DNA of 64,000 nt. Source: Oscillospiraceae bacterium. GTDB lineage: Bacteria > Bacillota_A > Clostridia > Oscillospirales > Oscillospiraceae. The DNA lies in the NCBI GenBank assembly GCA_017459865.1, contig JAFUCD010000027.1:1-64000 (forward strand). The letters run 5' to 3'. Positions 8,611-16,151 of this stretch are shown piece by piece. Position 1 is the stretch's first letter. Every line of letters begins with the position of its first letter. The notes under the pieces were generated by a model, which saw only the letters and a list, made by a program, of their open reading frames with translations, did no database searches and was not told the origin of the DNA. The translations under genes and the position numbers were made by a program.

Positions 8611-9156
8611 ATGCGATACCATCAAACGATCGTCCTGAAAAACGGACAGGAAGCGCTGCTTCGAAACGGCGACGCCGCGGACGGGGCGGCTGTGTATGAG
8701 GTGTTCAGCCTTACGCATGCCGAGACGGATTTTTTATTGTCCTATCCCGACGAAAACACGCTTGACCCGGAGCAGGAGTCGCGGTTCCTGGAGGAAAAAA
8801 CGAAGAGTCCCAATGAGATCGAAGTGATCGCCGTCACCGACGGACGGGTCGTTGGGACCGCCGGGATCTGGGCGGTCGGAAAGCAATACAAGGTGCGGCA
8901 CAGGGCGGAATTCGGCATCAGCGTATTGAAGGACTACTGGGGGCTCGGATTGGGAAGGGCGCTTACCGCGGCCTGCATCCAATGCGCCCGGGAGGCCGGA
9001 TATGCGCAGCTGGAGCTGACCGCGGTCGCTGAGAACCAAAGCGCCTTGTCCCTGTACCGGAGCCTGGGCTTTGAAGCGTTCGGTCGAAACCCGAAGGGGT
9101 TCCGTTCGCGGACAGGCAGATATCAGGAACTGATCTACATGCTGCTGGAGCTGTGA
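8611..9156 (+). CDS. GNAT family N-acetyltransferase
   Basis: A 181-residue GCN5-type acetyltransferase. The acetyl-CoA site is visible as the strand AEFGISVLKDYWGLGLGRAL, where GLGLGRAL is the Q/RxxGxG/A-type pyrophosphate loop, followed by ENQSALSLYRSLGFEAFGR, the typical C-terminal motif. The N-terminal half resembles RimJ/RimL relatives. Substrate is unknown. GGGAGGATAAGCG precedes the ATG. It may share a transcript with the following small gene. Confidence 0.9.
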   Translation: MRYHQTIVLKNGQEALLRNGDAADGAAVYEVFSLTHAETDFLLSYPDENTLDPEQESRFLEEKTKSPNEIEVIAVTDGRVVGTAGIWAVGKQYKVRHRAEFGISVLKDYWGLGLGRALTAACIQCAREAGYAQLELTAVAENQSALSLYRSLGFEAFGRNPKGFRSRTGRYQELIYMLLEL

Positions 9157-9249
9157 GCGGCCGGGATCGGCGGTCCATACGATCCGCGTGATCGACCGGC
9201 GCCCCGGCGCCCGCATCCGCGGCGGCATCAGAAAGCGAGGGAACGAAGC

Positions 9250-9564
9250 ATGAAAAAAGTGCGGATCACCGTAAAGCGGATCGCCCGTTATGACGATCTG
9301 ATCGCGCAGTATGAAAACCCGATCGAGCACGCCTGCACGATGCAGCTCGGTCAGACCTTCGTCTGCAACGGCTGGGAGCGTCCGGCGGGCTTCTGCGGCA
9401 GCGCGTGGGACACGGTCTCCCCCTTTGTCATGACGCTCTCGCACGGCGGCGAGAACCTCTATGACGGCTGGATGAAGGATCCGAGATCCGCGATGATCTC
9501 CTGCAACGACGGATTCCGACCGGTGAGCTTTCTGCTCGAGGCGCTGGACGAGGATGCGGACTGA
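9250..9564 (+). CDS. TIGR04076 family protein
   Basis: A 104-residue protein with the family's layout: MKKVRITVKR at the start, a CTMQLGQTFVCNGWERPAGFC core with three cysteines, and a C-terminal Cys-containing strand (ISCNDGFRPVSF). The role is unknown; the conserved cysteines suggest metal or redox chemistry. AGCGAGGGAACGAAGC precedes ATG 9250. A terminator follows. Confidence 0.8.
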   Translation: MKKVRITVKRIARYDDLIAQYENPIEHACTMQLGQTFVCNGWERPAGFCGSAWDTVSPFVMTLSHGGENLYDGWMKDPRSAMISCNDGFRPVSFLLEALDEDAD

Positions 9565-9625
9565 CGAACACCGTCAGCGCACTGTCCGACGCCGCTGCGG
9601 TGATAAAACCGAATAACACCCCCTC

Positions 9626-9660
9626 AAGCCCGCTTTTGGTCCATCCGAAAGCGGGCTTTT
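9626..9660 (+). terminator. Rho-independent terminator
   Basis: AAGCCCGCTTT (9626-9636) pairs with AAAGCGGGCTT (9648-9658) and runs into TT. It isolates the next promoter. Confidence 0.85.
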
Positions 9661-9693
9661 GACCTGTCCGGGGCGCGCTTTTCAATAAAAAGC

Positions 9694-9722
9694 TTGCCTG
9701 GAAGAAAAAGATGCGCTATAAT
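9694..9722 (+). promoter_or_regulatory. Promoter of the methyltransferase operon
   Basis: TTGCCT (9694-9699) and TATAAT (9717-9722) are 17 bases apart. The palindrome at 9723 starts at the base right after the -10 box, so a bound repressor would block polymerase. Confidence 0.85.
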
Positions 9723-9738
9723 GTTAGCAATAGCTAAC
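9723..9738. promoter_or_regulatory. Operator palindrome, copy 1 (GTTAGC-N4-GCTAAC)
   Basis: GTTAGCAATAGCTAAC is a perfect inverted repeat with a 4-base centre, abutting the -10 box. Related copies lie at 11245, 21134 and 25954, each next to the start region of an operon or gene. Confidence 0.8.
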
Positions 9739-9763
9739 CAGGTTCGGAACAGGAGGTCTCCCT

Positions 9764-10555
9764 ATGGGCAAAGCAAATTATAAAAACTGGATGCCGAAGG
9801 GCATGATCTATGCCGCAGGCGGCGCTTCGGGCGCGTTTCTTGCGCTGTATCTCGCCGTTCGCACGACCGGGATCGTGTCTGCCGGATGGCGGACGGCGCT
9901 GCTTCGCATCGCGCTGGCGGGCTTTGCCGCGTGCGGCGCGGCGTCTGTCTGGATGACGCTCATGTACCGCAGGTTTTCCTATGACGGCAAGCGCCAGCTC
10001 TCCCGTCTGATCATCGAGGAGATCGCGTCGCACGTCGATGTTCCCGCGGGCGGAGAGGCGCTGGACATCGGCTGCGGCAGCGGCGCGCTGACCATCGCCT
10101 GCGCCAAGCGCAGCCCCGACGCGCGCTTTCTCGGCGTGGATCGCTGGGGCGTGGAATACGCCTCCTTCAGCAAAAAGCTCTGCGAGCAGAACGCGGCGGC
10201 GGAAGGGGTCTCCAACGTCTCCTTTGCGAAGGGCGACGCGCTGCACCTCGATTTCCCGGATGCGCGGTTCGACGCTGTCGTCAGCAACTATGTCTATCAC
10301 AATATCGTCGGCCGCGACCGGCAGGAGATCCTGCTCGAGACGCTGCGCGTGCTGAAAAAGGGTGGCACGTTCGCGCTTCACGACATTTTCTCCAAAGCAA
10401 AATACGGCGACATGCAGGCGTTCCGGCAAAAGCTCCTCGACATGGGGTATCAGGACGTGCGGCTGATCCCGACGACCAGGGGTAACCCGATCACGCCCTT
10501 TGAGGCGATCTGGATGGAGCTCGCGGGCTCTGCGCTGCTGGTCGGGAAAAAGTAA
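9764..10555 (+). CDS. Membrane-anchored class I SAM methyltransferase
   Basis: A 263-residue protein. Two hydrophobic helices (about residues 13-33 and 45-66) precede a Rossmann methyltransferase domain with motif I ALDIGCGSGAL near residue 98 and the acidic post-motif LGVDRWG. AVVSNYVYHNIVG and LRVLKKGGTFALHD match motifs II and III. The acceptor is unknown. AGGAGGTCTCCCT precedes the ATG. It is the first gene behind operator copy 1 and is followed 15 bases later by a second methyltransferase. The context with YbtPQ-like transporters suggests modification of a small metal-binding or amphipathic compound, which is inference. Confidence 0.85.
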   Translation: MGKANYKNWMPKGMIYAAGGASGAFLALYLAVRTTGIVSAGWRTALLRIALAGFAACGAASVWMTLMYRRFSYDGKRQLSRLIIEEIASHVDVPAGGEALDIGCGSGALTIACAKRSPDARFLGVDRWGVEYASFSKKLCEQNAAAEGVSNVSFAKGDALHLDFPDARFDAVVSNYVYHNIVGRDRQEILLETLRVLKKGGTFALHDIFSKAKYGDMQAFRQKLLDMGYQDVRLIPTTRGNPITPFEAIWMELAGSALLVGKK

Positions 10556-10570
10556 GGAGCGAGACAAAAT

Positions 10571-11194
10571 ATGGGACTTTTCAAAAACTTTTTCAACCAA
10601 ACCAGAAAGCCCGAGGGTGTGCTCGGCAGGCTGATGCTGGGCTCGATGAATTCCGGGCATTCCAAGCTCGCCGATTGGGGCTTTGCCTGTCTGCCGTCCA
10701 TATCGGTGAAAAACGCCGTGGACCTCGGCTGCGGGGGTGGACGAAACGCCGGAGAGCTGCTGAAAAGCTATCCCGACGCGCACGTGACCGCCATAGACTA
10801 TTCAGAGCTTTCTGTGGCAAAGGCAAAGGACTACAACCGGGATATGATCGCGGCAGGCCGCTGCACGGTGCAGCAGGGCGATGTTTCGGATCTCCGGCTT
10901 CCGGCGGAGTCCTTCGACCTCGCGACGGCGTTTGAAACGGTTTATTTCTGGCCGGGACTGGAGGCCTGCTTTGCGCAGGTCGCGCGGGTCCTCAGGCCGG
11001 GCGGCGTGTTTTTGATCTGCAATGAGTCGGACGGAACGGATGAGACCAGTCTGAAGTTTGAGAAGCTGATCGACGGCATGAAGTGCTATACCGCCGAGCA
11101 GCTCCGGTCCGCGCTGCTCTCTGCGGGCTTCTCGGAGGTGCAGACGGCGCACCACGCGTCGAAGCCGTGGATCACGGTTTTGGCGAGAAAATAA
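10571..11194 (+). CDS. Class I SAM methyltransferase (UbiE-like)
   Basis: A 207-residue soluble methyltransferase. Motif I is AVDLGCGGGRNAGELL (about residues 49-64), followed by VTAIDYSE, the DVSDLRLPAESFDLATA stretch and ARVLRPGGVFLI. It resembles the UbiE/Methyltransf_11 group acting on small molecules. It has its own ribosome site (AAGGAGCGAG) and shares the transcript of the preceding membrane methyltransferase. A strong hairpin follows the stop. Confidence 0.87.
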   Translation: MGLFKNFFNQTRKPEGVLGRLMLGSMNSGHSKLADWGFACLPSISVKNAVDLGCGGGRNAGELLKSYPDAHVTAIDYSELSVAKAKDYNRDMIAAGRCTVQQGDVSDLRLPAESFDLATAFETVYFWPGLEACFAQVARVLRPGGVFLICNESDGTDETSLKFEKLIDGMKCYTAEQLRSALLSAGFSEVQTAHHASKPWITVLARK

Positions 11195-11226
11195 GCGCTT
11201 CAAAGCAGATGCCTGCTTTGAAGCGC
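11195..11226 (+). terminator. Strong hairpin between methyltransferase operons
   Basis: A 14-bp perfect stem, GCGCTTCAAAGCAG (11195-11208) with CTGCTTTGAAGCGC (11213-11226), has a 4-base loop. No T-run follows, so it may be a weak terminator or an RNA-processing site rather than a full stop. Confidence 0.6.
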
Positions 11227-11244
11227 GCAGAATACCGGGCTTGA

Positions 11245-11260
11245 GTTAGCGGTCGCTAAT
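11245..11260. promoter_or_regulatory. Operator palindrome, copy 2
   Basis: GTTAGCGGTCGCTAAT repeats the GTTAGC-N4-GCTAAC pattern with one mismatch, 26 bases before the next gene. A possible TAATAA -10 box overlaps its right arm; no good -35 was seen. Confidence 0.72.
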
Positions 11261-11285
11261 AAGGATCAGACAAGGAGAAGTGTGC

Positions 11286-12143
11286 ATGGAGAAGGTGCAT
11301 ATCGAGAAAAACACGGTGCAGGAGACGCTCGTGATCCCACTCTATGGGCGGAAGCTTTGTACGGAGCGGTTTCCGAGGCTGTTTCAGGATCCGAAGGCGG
11401 TGGAGCTGATCGAGCGGCTGGACTACGACTTTTCCGCGCTGGAGAAGCGGGCCGGCAGCCTTGGGTATCAGTTCGGCGCGCTGGAGGTCGCCATGCGCGA
11501 AACGGATCTGATGACCGAGATGCGCGACTATCTGATCGAGCATCCTTATGCGACGCTGGTCAATTTGGGCTGCGGACTGGACCAGACCGCCGAGAACATC
11601 GACAACGGTCTGTGCAGGATCGTGAACATCGATCTGCCGGATGTGATCGCCGTGCGCGACGCGCTGCTTCCGGCGAACGAACGGATCCGGAATCTGGGCT
11701 GCGATCTGAACGATCCGGCGTGGTTCGACGCCATCGACGCGGAGCACGGCGTCTGCTTCATGGCCGCAGGCGTGTTCTATTATTTCAGGACCGAGCAGAT
11801 CCGCGCGCTGCTGACCGCGATGGCAAAGCGCTTCCCCGGCGGAAAGCTGGTGTTTGACGCGGCGGGCAGGCGCGCCGTGAAGATCATGCTGAAAACCTGG
11901 GTCAAGGAGGCCGGCATCACGAGCATCTCCGACTATTTCAGCGTGGACAGCGCGGAACGGGATCTCGCGTGGATGGAGAATGCGGACGTTTCGGCGCGGG
12001 GCTACATGCTCGGCTACAACGATTTGAAGGATCCGTCCGTTCCCACGCTGTTTCGCCTGATGGCGAAGCTCGGGGACGGCTTTATGAAAATGCAAATCAT
12101 CCGCATGGATTTTATGTCCGGCGGATCGTCACAGGAGGCGTGA
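11286..12143 (+). CDS. LCM/COG3315-type O-methyltransferase
   Basis: A 285-residue methyltransferase of the leucine carboxyl methyltransferase/TcmP-like group. It shows the early ETLVIPLYGRK segment, motif I LVNLGCGLDQTAEN (about residue 95), VNIDLPDVIAVR, and a late FFMAAGV-like strand (CFMAAGVFYYF). Members methylate small polyketides, carboxylates or hydroxyls. Start 11286 follows AAGGAGAAG; an upstream GTG two codons earlier is less likely. The gene is one base away from the ABC transporter gene, so all three genes to 15690 form one operon behind operator copy 2. Confidence 0.82.
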   Translation: MEKVHIEKNTVQETLVIPLYGRKLCTERFPRLFQDPKAVELIERLDYDFSALEKRAGSLGYQFGALEVAMRETDLMTEMRDYLIEHPYATLVNLGCGLDQTAENIDNGLCRIVNIDLPDVIAVRDALLPANERIRNLGCDLNDPAWFDAIDAEHGVCFMAAGVFYYFRTEQIRALLTAMAKRFPGGKLVFDAAGRRAVKIMLKTWVKEAGITSISDYFSVDSAERDLAWMENADVSARGYMLGYNDLKDPSVPTLFRLMAKLGDGFMKMQIIRMDFMSGGSSQEA

Positions 12144-12144
12144 T

Positions 12145-13947
12145 ATGAAAGAAAAGAAACAGAGTGACCTGGCAGTCCTCCTCGGCTATGCGGGGAACTA
12201 CAAGGGACTGACCTTCCTGGGGCTTGCCCTCTCCGCGATCGCCATGATCCTGGGGATGCTGCCCTACATCTGCATCTGGCTGGTGGCGCGGGATCTGATC
12301 GCCGTGGCGCCGGACTGGACGCAGGCGGCGGGGATCGCGAAATACGGCTGGATGGCGTTCGCCTTTGCCATTGCCGGGATCGTGGTGTATTTCGCCGCGC
12401 TGATGTGCACGCATCTGGCGGCCTTCCGCACCGCGTCGAACATCCGCAAGGCGGGTATGGCGCATTTGATGAAAACGCCGCTGGGCTTTTTCGATTCCAA
12501 TGCGTCCGGACTGCTGCGCAACCGGCTGGACGGCGCGACCGCCGACACCGAGACGCTGCTCGCGCACAACCTGGCGGACATCGTCGGCACGATCGCCATG
12601 TTCCTTGCCATGCTGGTGCTGATGTTCGTGTTTGACTGGCGCATGGGCGCCGCGTGCCTACTGGCGGCTGTCGTTTCCGTCGGTGCGATGTTCACGATGA
12701 TGGGCGGCAAAAACGCCAAGCTCATGGCAGAGTATCAGGCGGCGCAGGACGTGATGAGCAAGGCCGGGACCGAATATGTCCGCGGCATCCCCGTGGTCAA
12801 GGTGTTCCAGCAGACCGTCTATTCCTTCAAGGCCTTCAAGGAGGCCATTGAGGACTACAGCGCCAAGGCGGAAAAATACACCGACGGGGTCTGCCGGATG
12901 CCGCAGTCTGTGAATCTGACCTTCACGGAGGGCGCCTTCATTTTCCTGGTGCCGGTTGCGCTGCTGCTTGCGCCCGGTGCGCTGAAGTCGGGAGACTTCG
13001 CCCTCTTCGTCACGAACTTTGCGTTTTATGCGGTCTTTTCCGCCATCATCTCCACGGCGCTTGCCAAGATCATGTTCGCCGCCAGCGGCATGATGCTGGC
13101 GAGCACGGCCTTAAACCGCATCAACGAGGTCATGAGCGCGCCGACGCTGAAGATCACCGCCAATCCCCAGACGCCGAAAGACAACAGCGTGGTTTTCAAG
13201 GACGTGACGTTCACCTACGACGGCGCGGACGTTCCCGCGCTGGAGCATGTCTCTTTCCGGGCAGAGCCCGGACAGACGGTAGCGCTGGTCGGCCCTTCGG
13301 GAGGCGGCAAGACCACGGCGGCAAGCCTGATCCCGCGGTTCTGGGACGCCGGCTCCGGCGTGGTGGAGGTCGGCGGCGTGGATGTGCGGCAGACCGATCC
13401 GCATGTGCTGATGGATCAGGTGGCGTTCGTGTTCCAGAACAGCCGGCTGTTCAAGGCCTCCATTCTGGAAAACGTCCGCGCCGCAAGACCGGACGCGACG
13501 CGCGAGGCGGTGCTGCGGGCGCTGTCCGCCGCGCAATGCGACGACATCCTCGCAAAGCTGCCCGACGGCATGGACACCGTCATCGGCACGGAGGGCACCT
13601 ATCTCTCCGGCGGCGAGCAGCAGCGCGTGGCGCTCGCGCGAGCCATTTTGAAGGACGCGCCGATCGTGGTGCTGGATGAGGCGACCGCCTTTGCCGACCC
13701 GGAAAACGAAGCGCTGATCCAAAAGGCGTTCGCCGTTTTGACCGAGGGACGCACGGTCATCATGATCGCGCACAGACTGTCCACGGTCGTAAACGCGGAC
13801 AGGATCATCGTTCTGGATTCCGGCCGTGTGGCGGAGGAAGGGACGCACGCGGAGCTGGTTCAGAAGGACGGACTCTACGCCCGCATGTGGAAGGATTATA
13901 ACCAAGCGGTCAAATGGCGCATCACCGCGGCTGAGGAGGTGGAGTAA
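12145..13947 (+). CDS. ABC exporter-fold transporter, YbtP/IrtA-like half
   Basis: A 600-residue half transporter: six membrane helices (about residues 15-310), then an ATPase domain. Walker A is GPSGGGKTT at about residue 383, the signature LSGGEQQR, and Walker B VVLDEATAFADPENE. The DEATAFADPE wording is shared with the IrtA/YbtP siderophore-import group, which uses an exporter fold to bring iron chelates in. It overlaps functionally with the next gene; the two start-stop junctions are zero to one base apart, as expected for a heterodimer. Direction and substrate are inferred, not shown. Confidence 0.85.
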   Translation: MKEKKQSDLAVLLGYAGNYKGLTFLGLALSAIAMILGMLPYICIWLVARDLIAVAPDWTQAAGIAKYGWMAFAFAIAGIVVYFAALMCTHLAAFRTASNIRKAGMAHLMKTPLGFFDSNASGLLRNRLDGATADTETLLAHNLADIVGTIAMFLAMLVLMFVFDWRMGAACLLAAVVSVGAMFTMMGGKNAKLMAEYQAAQDVMSKAGTEYVRGIPVVKVFQQTVYSFKAFKEAIEDYSAKAEKYTDGVCRMPQSVNLTFTEGAFIFLVPVALLLAPGALKSGDFALFVTNFAFYAVFSAIISTALAKIMFAASGMMLASTALNRINEVMSAPTLKITANPQTPKDNSVVFKDVTFTYDGADVPALEHVSFRAEPGQTVALVGPSGGGKTTAASLIPRFWDAGSGVVEVGGVDVRQTDPHVLMDQVAFVFQNSRLFKASILENVRAARPDATREAVLRALSAAQCDDILAKLPDGMDTVIGTEGTYLSGGEQQRVALARAILKDAPIVVLDEATAFADPENEALIQKAFAVLTEGRTVIMIAHRLSTVVNADRIIVLDSGRVAEEGTHAELVQKDGLYARMWKDYNQAVKWRITAAEEVE

Positions 13948-15690
13948 ATGTTCGGCAAAGCATTTCAGCGCAAATACGCCCTTACGGATCAGGGCGTCCG
14001 GAACACCAAACAGGCGACGGTCTGGACCGTTGTCGTGAACCTCGTGGTCATGGGCGGCATGGGGATTCTCTATCTTCTGATGGATCGCTATATGAAAACC
14101 CTTGTAAACGGCGAACCCCTGCCAAAAGCGCCGGTGTACATCCTGCTGGTCCTTGCATTTCTGGTGCTCTCCATCCTCACGCATCTGCAGCAGTACCGCG
14201 CGACCTACGGTCTGGTGTACGGCGAGGTGAAAACGACGCGCATCACGCTGGCCGAGCGGCTTCGGAAGCTGCCGCTGGGCTACTTCGGCAAGCGGGATCT
14301 TGCCGACCTGACCGAGACCATCATGGGCGACGTGAACCGGCTGGAGCACGTCTGGTCCCATTGCCTCGGGTATCTCTACGGCTCCTACATCTCTACGGGC
14401 ATCATCGCCGTTGCGCTGCTTGCCTATGACTGGAGACTTGCGCTTGCGTGCCTTTGGGGCGTGCCGGTGGCCTTCGCGCTGCTGTTCGGGAGCCGAAAGC
14501 TGGCAAAGCGGAACTCCGAGATCAGCAAGGCCGCGGCGATCCGGGTCTCGGACGGGATCCAGGAGACGCTGGAAAACATCCGCGAGATCCGCGCAACCAA
14601 TCAGGAGGAGCGCTTCCTCCGGGCACTGAACGAGAAGATCGATCATCATGAGTCGACGATGATCCGGGGCGAGCTCTCCACCGGCATCTTCGTGAACGCC
14701 GCCAGCGTCATCATGCGCCTGGGCGTGGCGACCACGATCCTTGTGGGGACGGGGCTGATCCTCTCCGGGCAGATCGACTTTATGCTGCTGTTTATGTTCC
14801 TGCTTGTGATCACCCGCGTGTACGCGCCCTTCGATCAGGCGCTGGCGCTGATCGCGGAGATGTTCATATCGCAGGTCTCCGCGAATCGGCTGATGGAGAT
14901 CTATGACGCCGAGACCGCCGAGGGCGCGGAACGCTTTGCGCCGGCGGGACATGACATCGTGTTTGAGAACGTGCGCTTTGCCTATGACGATGCGCAGGTG
15001 CTCCGGGGCGTGAGCTTCACGGCCCGGGAGGGCGAGGTCACGGCGCTGGTCGGCCCCTCCGGCTCCGGCAAGAGCACCTGCTCCCGCCTGGCCGCCCGGC
15101 TGTGGGATGTTGACGGGGGCACGATCAAGGTCGGCGGCGTGGATATCCGCAGCGTGGATCCCGAGGTCCTGCTGACGGACTACTCCATGGTGTTTCAGGA
15201 TGTGGTGCTCTTTGACGATACCGTGATGGAAAACATCCGCCTCGGCAAGCACGGCGCCACCGACGAGGAGGTACGGGCCGCGGCGAAGGCGGCGAACTGC
15301 GATGAGTTCGTTAACAAGCTGCCCCAGGGCTATGCCACACCCATCGGCGAAAACGGCGCGAAGCTCTCCGGCGGCGAGCGGCAGCGCATCTCCATCGCCC
15401 GCGCGCTTCTGAAAAAAGCCCCCATCGTGCTGCTGGACGAGGCGACGGCCTCTCTGGACGTGGAAAACGAGACGAAGGTGCAGGGCGCACTTTCGCGCCT
15501 GCTGGCTGGCAAGACCGTGCTGGTGATCGCGCATCGGATGCGCACGGTCGAGGCCGCGGATCACATCGTCGTGCTCGCCGACGGGCAGGTCGCCGAGGAG
15601 GGCACGCCCGCCGAGCTCTTCGCGCGAGGGGACAGCATGTTCCGCCGCATGGCGCAGCTGCAGGCCGCCAGCGCGGACTGGAGCATCTGA
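13948..15690 (+). CDS. ABC exporter-fold transporter, YbtQ/IrtB-like half
   Basis: A 580-residue partner of the preceding half transporter, beginning immediately after its stop. It has the six-helix domain and an ATPase with Walker A GPSGSGKST, signature LSGGERQR and Walker B LLDEATASLDVENE. Both halves keep canonical ATPase motifs. In known YbtPQ and IrtAB systems such pairs import ferric siderophores; other exporter-fold pairs expel drugs or peptides. The adjacent methyltransferases and fezAB make an iron-related role the best guess. A strong terminator follows. Confidence 0.85.
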   Translation: MFGKAFQRKYALTDQGVRNTKQATVWTVVVNLVVMGGMGILYLLMDRYMKTLVNGEPLPKAPVYILLVLAFLVLSILTHLQQYRATYGLVYGEVKTTRITLAERLRKLPLGYFGKRDLADLTETIMGDVNRLEHVWSHCLGYLYGSYISTGIIAVALLAYDWRLALACLWGVPVAFALLFGSRKLAKRNSEISKAAAIRVSDGIQETLENIREIRATNQEERFLRALNEKIDHHESTMIRGELSTGIFVNAASVIMRLGVATTILVGTGLILSGQIDFMLLFMFLLVITRVYAPFDQALALIAEMFISQVSANRLMEIYDAETAEGAERFAPAGHDIVFENVRFAYDDAQVLRGVSFTAREGEVTALVGPSGSGKSTCSRLAARLWDVDGGTIKVGGVDIRSVDPEVLLTDYSMVFQDVVLFDDTVMENIRLGKHGATDEEVRAAAKAANCDEFVNKLPQGYATPIGENGAKLSGGERQRISIARALLKKAPIVLLDEATASLDVENETKVQGALSRLLAGKTVLVIAHRMRTVEAADHIVVLADGQVAEEGTPAELFARGDSMFRRMAQLQAASADWSI

Positions 15691-15701
15691 TCAAACTATA
15701 T

Positions 15702-15745
15702 CCGGCACAAGAGACGATTCGTCTTTTGTGCCGGTTCTTTTTTTC
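15702..15745 (+). terminator. Rho-independent terminator of the ABC operon
   Basis: CCGGCACAAGAGACGA (15702-15717) pairs with TCGTCTTTTGTGCCGG (15719-15734), followed by TTCTTTTTTTT. It separates the ABC operon from fezAB. Confidence 0.92.
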
Positions 15746-15760
15746 CATACACGTCCGAAA

Positions 15761-15779
15761 TGTCCGAACAGAGCGGACA
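15761..15779. promoter_or_regulatory. Palindromic operator over the fezAB -35 box
   Basis: TGTCCGAACAGAGCGGACA is an inverted repeat TGTCCG-N7-CGGACA. Its right arm is also the -35 box of the promoter below. It differs from the GTTAGC palindrome, so a separate repressor is likely. Confidence 0.65.
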
Positions 15780-15802
15780 CGGGCGGCGGAACATATTATA
15801 AT
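15774..15802 (+). promoter_or_regulatory. Promoter of fezAB
   Basis: CGGACA (15774-15779, four of six to consensus) and TATAAT (15797-15802) with a 17-base spacer. The transcript would start about 65 bases before fezA. Confidence 0.7.
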
Positions 15803-15875
15803 TTCAAGATAAACATTCGACATGTTTCGTTTCCTGGCGGCAAAAGCTGCAAAATCTGTTTTGGAGGAATGTATC

Positions 15876-16130
15876 ATGAGTGGAAAAATCGTATCGTGGT
15901 TTGCCGGCGGCGTGCTGTTTGGGACAGCCGGTCTGCGTCTTCTCACCAGCCGTGACGCGCGCACGCTCTATGCGCACTGCACCGCCGCTGTGCTGCGCAT
16001 GAAGGATGATGTGATGAACACCGTCACTTCCGTGCAGGAGGGCGCGCAGGACATCTATGCCGACGCCAAGGAGATCAACGCCCGCCGCGCGGCGGAGAAC
16101 GTCGTCGTGGAAGACGCCGCCATGGCGTAA
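15876..16130 (+). CDS. fezA: FezA-like DUF6110 membrane protein
   Basis: An 84-residue protein of the DUF6110 type. One N-terminal membrane helix contains a GxxxG helix-packing motif (AGGVLFGTAG, residues 10-19), followed by a conserved TSRDARTLYAHCTAAVLR segment and a long amphipathic helix ending in acidic residues. Proteins of this shape sit directly upstream of P1B-6 ATPases; in Clostridioides difficile the pair FezA-FezB builds ferrosomes, membrane-bound iron phosphate granules. TTGGAGGAATGTATC precedes ATG 15876, deciding against the longer frame from 15822. Assignment to fezA rests on size, motif and gene order. Confidence 0.75.
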   Translation: MSGKIVSWFAGGVLFGTAGLRLLTSRDARTLYAHCTAAVLRMKDDVMNTVTSVQEGAQDIYADAKEINARRAAENVVVEDAAMA

Positions 16131-16151
16131 CAGGCGCGGCTGTACCATCGT

